Position numbers and translations under genes: made by a program. Shown here in pieces: positions 57,175 to 64,000 of a stretch of DNA of 64,000 nt. Under the pieces are notes generated by a model. It was not told the origin of the DNA. It was given only the letters and a program-made list of their open reading frames with translations, and ran no database searches. This stretch comes from Bidens hawaiensis (lineage: Eukaryota; Streptophyta; Magnoliopsida; Asterales; Asteraceae). The stretch spans positions 1 to 64,000 of the forward strand of contig JAIQDT010003874.1 of NCBI GenBank assembly GCA_021521415.1. Direction: 5' to 3'. How positions within the stretch are numbered: the first letter of the stretch is position 1; every line of letters starts with the position of its first letter.

Positions 57175-58970
57175 TGTCACACCCCAGTCCAGGGCCTAGA
57201 GGTGTGACCAGCAGTTGGTAGCTGTTTTGTAAATATATCAGAGTAGTGGGTTTATTTTAGCGAAAGTCTTTTAAATATTAAAATATTAATTTACATTATC
57301 AAAATTACTTGGGAATTAAACACCCGAGTTTCAGGTTTACAAAATACAAGGATTTGTAATATTCAAAAACGAGCCATCATGAGCGATCTTCTGTGACTCC
57401 AATCATTGTATATCATCTATTATCATCTAGTTACCTGCAAGGGTGGGAAAAACACGTCAGCTATATGCTGGTGAAATGTTGACTCGATAAAAATTTATAA
57501 CAGTCGCTAAATACAAACATAGTTTTATGTTTCACAAACTCAGCAGGAATGCCTGTCCATTCCCGGGATTTGTACCACTGCCATACACATACAATTCAAA
57601 GGTTCCCCGAGTACATAGCCCCTATTCGGAGACAACCTTCCCCTAGACTATGTAACCCTGTTGGAGAACCGGTTATGACTAAATTGGTTTTGTATGCCAA
57701 TTATCAGTTATGTTTGGATCTAGACACATTTGTATTTGGTCTGAGTTTCTTTTTATTATATATTTTGTATTGTAACGATTTTAGAGATTATATCTCATGC
57801 AATCATTTATCAGACTCTTTGTAATAAACAACCAGTCTATCACAAGAGTAAAATCAGTTTAGATAGTAAAAGGTTAACGTGTTCACCTTATATTATTAGT
57901 AGGAAATATCAACCTCCTTGGCTTCAGTATGTTATTAACCTATATTTATAATAGGTATGCATAAGTACCTATTTGGTATTATTCAGCAGACTTTAAGTCT
58001 GTTTCAGTTTTAGCAGACTCGAGGTCCGATCAGCAAACTTGAAGTCTGGTTCAGTTCAGCAGACTTGAGGTCCGATCAGCAGACTCTTAGGTCTGACCTA
58101 ACCTTAGTATAGTTATAGTCGTTTTATAAAAAACACTTTGAATTAACATATGACGTCTGGAATAGCACACTTTGGCCTAATAAAGGATATCACGTTGGCA
58201 AACTTCTCCAGGTAAGCAAACGGGTCCCGCGGTTGATTGGGATTTGTACGAATTGCTTTCCCTAGGCAAGAAGAGTCTACTAATGATACTCCCCCTTCCA
58301 GTTACTACATGCCCGTCAAAATAATAGTTTTGATAACATTACTTCACATGGAAGCAACGTTTTTACTTTATAAATATTATTTGGAAAATATTTTTAACGA
58401 CTATAGTCGTAGCTAAGTTGTAACTAAATATTTAAAGTACTAGTAAAGTAACTTAACCCTATTCCTACCTTAATCGGCTTGACGGAACTTAAGAACCTCA
58501 GAAATCAGCAGCAATTCAGCTTGTACTTCGTTACAAGATCAGCAGCTCGTTAAACAGCGTAACGACACCTTGTTTCTTCACGAAAACAGCCCTCGGCACC
58601 TAGGAACTCTCTTGCACGCTAACCAAGGTTAAATATGTGAAAACTAAGGTGAAAATGGGATGAAATGGCTTGAACCCGTAGCTGCCCCTTTTATACTTGA
58701 GTTTTGCAGACCATTGCGTAGCGCGATGGCCTTTTTCCTAAGGCCGTCGCCTTTTTCCTAAGGCCGTCGCGTAGCGCGACGCCGCAATTAATCAGAAGCT
58801 GCCACGTGTCCCGGGTTACTTAACCTGGTCATCGCGTAGCGCGATGGACCAGTTGAGTTTGGTCGTCGCATAGCGCGGCGCCCCTCTTTTTCTTGAATTG
58901 TGTAATTCTCTGTCGCGTAGCGCGACGAAGTTCATCAGGAGACCATCGCGTAGCGCGATGGGTCTAAAAA
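57175..58970 (-). repeat. LTR of an outer Ty3 element, interrupted at 58971
   Basis: The plus-strand left end TGTCACACCCCAGTCC is the complement of a chromovirus LTR 3' terminus. A TATAAAAG box on the minus strand (58695-58688) gives minus orientation. The segment is cut by the start of another LTR at 58971, and its other half lies beyond the window, so the elements are nested. It contains the CGTCGCGTAGCGCGACG-type palindromes. Confidence 0.65.
58700..58962. repeat. Cluster of GCGTAGCGC palindromes
   Basis: Six units of the form CATCGCGTAGCGCGATG or CGTCGCGTAGCGCGACG, some degenerate, lie at about 58714, 58768, 58831, 58864, 58913 and 58945. All are near-perfect palindromes in otherwise AT-rich DNA. 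Confidence 0.85.
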
Positions 58971-59459
58971 TGTCACACCCGGCCCTGAGCGGCGGAAACA
59001 GCCGGGCGCGCACGAGTGGGGATTGATAATTAAGCACGGGCCATTGCAAACATTCAAAGATTTTCATTTCGCATGAAAAGTTTAATACAAATACATTACA
59101 TTGATTAAAAATTACATAAAAACATCCAAGTATAAAACTGTTGAAGATTTCCACGCCATATCCCCTTGCGCGGCGGGAACAACCACGCGCACCGAAGGGA
59201 TAGAACTAAAATCTTCCAAAAAGCTAGTTTTAGATGTTCAGCGTGAGGTGCTCTAGGTGTGACTCCATGCGCTACCTAGTTATCTCCTGAAAGACACGTA
59301 AAAACATTTGAATCAGATTAAACTGAGTGAGTTCACAAGTTTTAGTAACTTGATAAATCGTGTTTGCATCATAATCTTGATACAAATCATTCTGAAACAT
59401 AATTCTGATAGCATCATTAAAACACATGCTTGGTAAAACATAGTCCTATCAACATATTC

Positions 59460-59810
59460 TGATAAAATCGTTCCGCGGGTTACGCGCGAACATTTCTGGG
59501 AACTGTGCTCGTCTATGCAAAGTGGCGCTGCCACTACGAGCTAAAATAAGTAATACCGTCCCGCGGGTTACGCGCGAACGTTTCAGGAAAATGTGCTCGT
59601 CCATGCAAAGTGGCGCTGCCACTACGAGCTAATCAATAATTCCGTCCCGCGGGTTACGCGCGGACGTTGTGCCGGAAAACAAGGCGCTCGTCCATGCAAA
59701 GAGGCGCGACCCCTACGAGCGGGCTCAAACCCATAGTACTGCCCCATGACCATACTAGGCACTCGTCCATGCAAAGAGGTGCGACCCCTACGAGTGGGTG
59801 GATCAAACCA
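59460..59810. repeat. Imperfect ~90-bp tandem repeat in the chromovirus LTR
   Basis: Units carry CCGCGGGTTACGCGCG (about 59474, 59562, 59647) and CTCGTCCATGCAAAG...CTACGAG (about 59507, 59596, 59687, 59762). The last unit lacks the first landmark. Confidence 0.85.
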
Positions 59811-60697
59811 GCAGTCCCTACCCTTAGAGTTCCAATGGTAACGTGATCACTTACTCGAGTTCTAGCGCACACACATCGAAAACCTTAGATAACCGTTCGC
59901 ATTGCTCATCATGAAATATAATTTAAACACAATATCGCTTGCATAGCTTGTAAGTATACCATGATAAAACATTATTTAAGTACGTGTCCCTCGCCCCGAA
60001 AACAGTTTAAAAACAGTGAAAACAGCGAAAATAGGGGCTGTGAGACTCACCTGTGGTTCTTGTTAAGGGATTAATCGAGATTCGGGTTTTCTTGGTGTTG
60101 GCCTCGGAATCGAAGGTCTAGAATACGATTAAATAACAAGTATATATATTAAGATCAAGAAATAGGAGAATATAAGGGTTGGATAGTAGATCTCAAGGTT
60201 ATATTCTCGGCTTACCTAGTAACAGGATCGGAGCTGAAAACAACGGATGCTTGGGAGAGGATTAGTGCAAGTTTGTAGTTCTTTGAAGTGTGTTTTGGGT
60301 GATAACTTAGGTTACATATTTATAGGCAAACTCAAGGGAACACAATCCCTTGCTTTAGGGGATTGAAATCTTTTCATATCTAGGTGTAATGATGATAAAG
60401 TATGGAAATTATTATTGTTTATTTAAAAGTGGAGGAGTGGTTAAAAGATCTTGATTTGATTTGGACAGGACATGCAGGTCTGGGGTTGGTGAGAATAGGG
60501 TGGCTGACAGTTGATTTTTCATGTTACAGTGTGCTTTTTCAGGTACTTTTGTCAGTGTACAGTAAAAAGTGGAAAGTCTCTGAAACACGCTACTGTTTCC
60601 TTTTGGGCGGGAGAAATCTCCTTACGCCTGGAGAATAGACTGTTCTGTGCGTATTACTTTGTGCGCATAGCTTTCTGCGTGAAGGACATTTCTTTGC

Positions 60698-60877
60698 TGC
60701 GGGTAGGTGCGTGACCTTCTCGCAGCCAGGGACATTGAGTTTCATTTGTAGATTCTCCAGGTGGTCTTGGTATTTCAACATAGTGATCAGTTATGTTGAA
60801 GTCAATTCCATCTTGGAGCTTCAGACAAACTAGCTCTCAATGTTCCCGCCATGCGGGGAGGTTAGTTCCCTTCCGCA
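60698..60877. repeat. Segment shared with the Tat element
   Basis: Diverged match to 10743-10932, including GATTCTCCAxG, AACATAGTGATCAxTTATGTT and ATTCCATCTTGGAGCTTCA, in the same orientation. Confidence 0.8.
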
Positions 60878-61009
60878 CGCGCATAAACGATTTAGGGTGC
60901 ACCCGCCTTAGCATTATGCGGGATGGTCAACCCATTAGACAACATAACGTTAAGGTACATGAAAACATAAAGCCAAAACATTCGCGCATGGCGCATATAA
61001 CATATGCCC

Positions 61010-61405
61010 ACGCTGGTTCTTAACATGGCGCGCTCGCGCAGGGCGCACATAACAAATGCACGCGCTGACTAACATGGCGCGCTCGCGCAGGGCGCACATA
61101 ACAAATGCACGCGCTGACTAACATGGCGCGCTCGCGCAGGGCGCACATAACAAATGCACGCGCTGACTAACATGGCGCGCTCGCGCAGGGCGCACATAAC
61201 AAATGCACGCGCTGACTAACATGGCGCGCTCGCGCAGGGCGCACATAACAAATGCACGCGCTGACTAACATGGCGCGCTCGCGCAGGGCGCACATAACAA
61301 ATGCACGCGCTGACTAACATGGCGCGCTCGCGCAGGGCGCACATAACAAATGCACGCGCTGACTAACATGGCGCGCTCGCGCAAGGCGCATATAACATAA
61401 TTACC
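61010..61405. repeat. 49-bp GC-rich minisatellite, about eight copies
   Basis: The unit contains TGGCGCGCTCGCGCAGGGCG and ATGCACGCGCTGACTAACA. Starts at 61026, 61075, 61124, 61173, 61222, 61271, 61320 and 61369. Internal copies look identical; the first and last are partial or altered. Confidence 0.95.
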
Positions 61406-61494
61406 TAATATTTAGGTTGATTACTTGGTTTAAGGGATTGGGAATTTACCAGGTGTCACATTCTCCCCCTGTTAAGGGAATTTCGTCCCGAAAT

Positions 61495-64000
61495 TTAGGA
61501 GACGTCGCTGGCAGGAGCCACGTTCTGAAAGAGGTGTGGGTATTTCTGGCGCATTTGATCTTCTCTTTCCCAAGTGAATTCAGGCCCACGCTTTGAGTTC
61601 CATTGAACCTTTACTAACTTGATGCTGCTTCTGCGTAACTTTTGTTCTTTCCAATCGGTTACGGCTATAGGCTCTTCTACGAAGTGCAGTTGTTTGTCGA
61701 TGTGAATCTCTTCCAACGGTAAAATCAACGTTTCATCAGATAAACACTTTTTGAGGTTGGATACATGAAACGTATCATGAACTCCACTGAGTTCGGCGGG
61801 TAAACGGAGTTTATAAGCAACCGGACCGATCCTTTCCAGGATCTCAAATGGTCCAATGTAGCGCGGATTCAACTTTCCTCGCTTGCCGAAACGGGGGACT
61901 CCTTTCCATGGAGAGACTTTCAACAGTACCCTATCCCCTACTTGAAACTCCAATGGTTTTCTTCGCACATCTGCGTAGCTCTTCTGTCTATCGCGCGCTG
62001 TCTTAAGGCGATCCCTTATCTGAAAAATCTTGTCTGTTGTTTCTTGGATCAATTCTGAACCAGTCATTTGCTTGTCACCCACTTCAGCCCAGCACAGTGG
62101 GGATCTACACTTGCGCCCATACAAAGCTTCGAACGGCGCAGCCCTAATGCTTGTGTGATAGCTGTTGTTGTAAGAAAATTCAACCAATGGGAGATGAGTA
62201 TCCCAGCTACCACCGAAATCGATTGCGCACGCGCGCAGCATATCTTCCAATGTCTGGATTGTTCGTTCGCTTTGCCCATCCGTTTGAGGATGATAAGCTG
62301 TACTCATATCAAGGCGAGTACCTAGAGCTCCTTGTAACGATCTCCAAAACCTTGATGTGAACCGACTATCTCTATCAGAAATGATGGACACTGGGACTCC
62401 ATGTTTTGAAACTACTTCTCGAATATACAATCGGGCTAACTTTTCCATCTTATCGGTTTCCTTGATCGGCAGGAAGTGCGCTGACTTAGTTAGCCGATCT
62501 ACAATAACCCAGATCGTGTCATAACCCCCAGGTGTCCTTGGCAGTTTGGTGATGAAGTCCATAGAGATTTGTTCCCACTTCCACATGGGAATTTCTGGCT
62601 GCTGAAGCAACCCCGACGGCTTCTGATATTCAGCCTTTACTTTTGAACACGTCAGGCACTTACTGACATACGTCGCGATGGCGCCTTTAAGATTGGGCCA
62701 CCAATATAGCGCTTTAACATCTTGGTACATCTTGTCTGCGCCAGGATGTACGGAATACCGCGTCTTGTGAGCTTCGTTTAATACTTGCTCGCGCAATCCT
62801 CCCTTGAGAGGGACCCATACGCGGTTAGCGAAATATAGATTGCCGTTCTCTTTAAGTTCCAAACTCTTAACCATACCCCCAAGGCATTCGTTTTTAACAA
62901 ACTCTGGTTTCAAGGCTTCTTGCTGAGCGTCTCGGATGAGGGTAGAGAGATCTGCGTGAATGGTCAACCTTAGAGCCTTGACTCGTAGCGTTTTTATTCG
63001 CTCCTTCCTACTTAGCGCGTCTGCTACCACATTCGCCTTTCCAGGGTGGTACTTAATTTCACAATCATAATCATTCAACAACTCCACCCATCTTCGTTGC
63101 CTCATGTTTAAATCCTTTTGATCAAATATATGTTGAAGGCTCTTGTGATCCGTAAAGATTATACACTTTGTACCATAGAGGTAATGGCGCCAAATCTTTA
63201 GCTCGAAGACAACCGCTCCAAGTTCTAAATCATGCGTTGTGTAGTTCTTCTCATTGGTCTTGAGTTGGCGTGAGGCATACGCTATGACTTTGTTTCGCTG
63301 CATAAGGACACATCCAAGTCCCTGATGTGAAGCGTCGCAGTAAACAACAATGTCATCCATCCCCTCGGGCAAAGAAAAAATTGGCGCACTATATAACTTC
63401 TGTTTCAACATTTGAAATGTTGTTTCCTGATTTTCGCCCCAAACAAACTTCTTGTCTTTCTGAGTTAGCGCGGTCAGAGGTAGAGCTATTTTGGAGAAGT
63501 TCTCAATGAAGCGTCGATAGTAGCCAGCTAGTCCTAGGAATTGCCTCACCTCAGTTGGGGTTTTTGGCGCTTCCCAATTTTTGATGGCCTTGACTTTGGA
63601 AGGATCAACGTGTATTCCTTTCTCGTTTACAACGTGACCTAGAAAGTGAACTTCTCTAAGCCAAAACTCGCACTTGGAAAACTTCGCATACAACTTTTCT
63701 TTCCTCAACAATTCCAAAATCAATCTCAGGTGTTGCTCATGCTCGGCCTTGGTCCGTGAGTAAATCAGAATATCATCTATAAACACAATCACAAACTTGT
63801 CCAAGTATGGTTTGCACACGCGGTTCATCAGATCCATGAACACAGCCGGCGCATTAGTTAGCCCGAAAGGCATCACTAAGAACTCATAATGGCCGTATCT
63901 AGTTCGGAAGGCTGTTTTCGGCACATCTTCCTCATGGACCCTAAGTTGGTGGTATCCTGACCGTAGATCTATCTTCGAATAATAACTGGATCCCTGCAAC
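61495..64000 (-). CDS. Chromovirus Ty3 polyprotein: RT, RNase H, integrase, chromodomain (partial)
   Basis: Enzymes that copy the element's RNA into DNA and insert it. The frame is open without a break for 834 codons from the window edge, so the N-terminal part (gag, protease, start of RT) is missing only because of the window. Counting from the first visible Met, reverse transcriptase has FIDD at 73-76; RNase H has Asp222, Glu259, Asp284 and Asp327; the integrase zinc site has His411, His418, Cys448 and Cys451; its catalytic triad is Asp481, Asp542 and Glu578 with the proper 35-residue spacing. A chromodomain-like region is near 780-825 (motif [14 protein letters not shown]), which marks chromoviruses that target heterochromatin. 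It ends 34 bp before the 3' LTR. All catalytic residues are intact, so the copy may be young. Confidence 0.95.
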   Translation of the reverse strand, partial: LQGSSYYSKIDLRSGYHQLRVHEEDVPKTAFRTRYGHYEFLVMPFGLTNAPAVFMDLMNRVCKPYLDKFVIVFIDDILIYSRTKAEHEQHLRLILELLRKEKLYAKFSKCEFWLREVHFLGHVVNEKGIHVDPSKVKAIKNWEAPKTPTEVRQFLGLAGYYRRFIENFSKIALPLTALTQKDKKFVWGENQETTFQMLKQKLYSAPIFSLPEGMDDIVVYCDASHQGLGCVLMQRNKVIAYASRQLKTNEKNYTTHDLELGAVVFELKIWRHYLYGTKCIIFTDHKSLQHIFDQKDLNMRQRRWVELLNDYDCEIKYHPGKANVVADALSRKERIKTLRVKALRLTIHADLSTLIRDAQQEALKPEFVKNECLGGMVKSLELKENGNLYFANRVWVPLKGGLREQVLNEAHKTRYSVHPGADKMYQDVKALYWWPNLKGAIATYVSKCLTCSKVKAEYQKPSGLLQQPEIPMWKWEQISMDFITKLPRTPGGYDTIWVIVDRLTKSAHFLPIKETDKMEKLARLYIREVVSKHGVPVSIISDRDSRFTSRFWRSLQGALGTRLDMSTAYHPQTDGQSERTIQTLEDMLRACAIDFGGSWDTHLPLVEFSYNNSYHTSIRAAPFEALYGRKCRSPLCWAEVGDKQMTGSELIQETTDKIFQIRDRLKTARDRQKSYADVRRKPLEFQVGDRVLLKVSPWKGVPRFGKRGKLNPRYIGPFEILERIGPVAYKLRLPAELSGVHDTFHVSNLKKCLSDETLILPLEEIHIDKQLHFVEEPIAVTDWKEQKLRRSSIKLVKVQWNSKRGPEFTWEREDQMRQKYPHLFQNVAPASDVS

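Larger units (their letters stand above)
58971..61460 (-). repeat. 3' LTR of a chromovirus (Tekay/Del-like) element
   Basis: The minus strand reads TGTGACACCTGG at its start and ...GGGTGTGACA at its end, 2490 bp. It directly follows a polypurine tract (minus AGGGGGAGAA, 61470-61461), itself just after the polyprotein stop. A TATAAATA box on the minus strand is at 60324-60317. Inside are a unit of about 90 bp repeated near 59470-59810 and the 49-bp array. The five bases beyond its end are AAAAA; the partner duplication lies outside the window. Confidence 0.88.

Noticed and set aside
57549..57824. 91-codon frame inside the outer LTR
   Set aside because: It lies within non-coding LTR sequence and has no similarity to retroelement proteins.
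1..64000. tRNA, rRNA or CRISPR arrays
   Set aside because: None was seen. The regular arrays present are tandem repeats without spacers, in a plant nuclear context.

Overview
The window is nuclear DNA of a flowering plant. Genes are split by GT-AG introns, intergenic DNA is AT-rich, and transposable elements are dense. The protein relatives (OTLD1-type deubiquitinase, SIP1 aquaporin, apyrase, RTF2, EULS-type lectin, NAC factor) and the style of the Ty3 retroelements suggest a eudicot. Asteraceae is my best guess, made by inference only.

Six host protein genes are supported, in order: an OTU deubiquitinase (157-4532, +, 8 exons); a SIP1 aquaporin with an in-frame stop (7182-9515, +, 3 exons); an apyrase (20156-24175, +, 9 exons); RTF2 (25889-26986, -, intronless); a EUL-domain lectin (30671-34063, +, its stop codon split by an intron); and a NAC transcription factor (48035-49795, +, 3 exons). 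A 67-residue ORF at 35803-36006 may be a seventh gene. All exon junctions given were checked for reading phase by hand. They are not an operon-like set: no functional link between neighbours is visible.

Transposable elements fill most of the rest. A Helitron-like element (5735-7008) lies just upstream of SIP1, a Mutator-like foldback MITE with perfect 9-bp target duplication sits in SIP1 intron 1, and a pol-less Tat-lineage Ty3 element (9540 to about 16156) begins 24 bp after the SIP1 stop. Elsewhere there are: a second foldback copy in the lectin intron; a hAT MITE with perfect 8-bp duplication (24938-25344); two PIF-like MITEs; a complete 3.1-kb solo LTR with perfect 5-bp duplication (40342-43490); a large inverted repeat (43982-45312); a CACTA end (50558); a pogo/Tc1-like element with a transposase remnant (54248-54886); and a second Helitron-like element inserted exactly in phase into a TAA microsatellite (55002-55979). 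The right end holds nested chromovirus LTRs (57175-58970 and 58971-61460) and a chromovirus RT-RNaseH-integrase-chromodomain reading frame running off the edge (61495-64000, -).

The most unusual structure is the right-hand junction of the Tat element at SIP1 (16157-16831). Where its 5' LTR should be, there is a patchwork whose pieces can each be found within the preceding 7 kb: an inverted 302-bp piece of the other LTR, several sense and antisense copies of a roughly 30-bp stretch of the element's antisense ORF, and a 261-bp copy of the SIP1 last exon. This looks like serial template switching during break repair, or else an assembly error. No previously undescribed multi-gene system was recognised.
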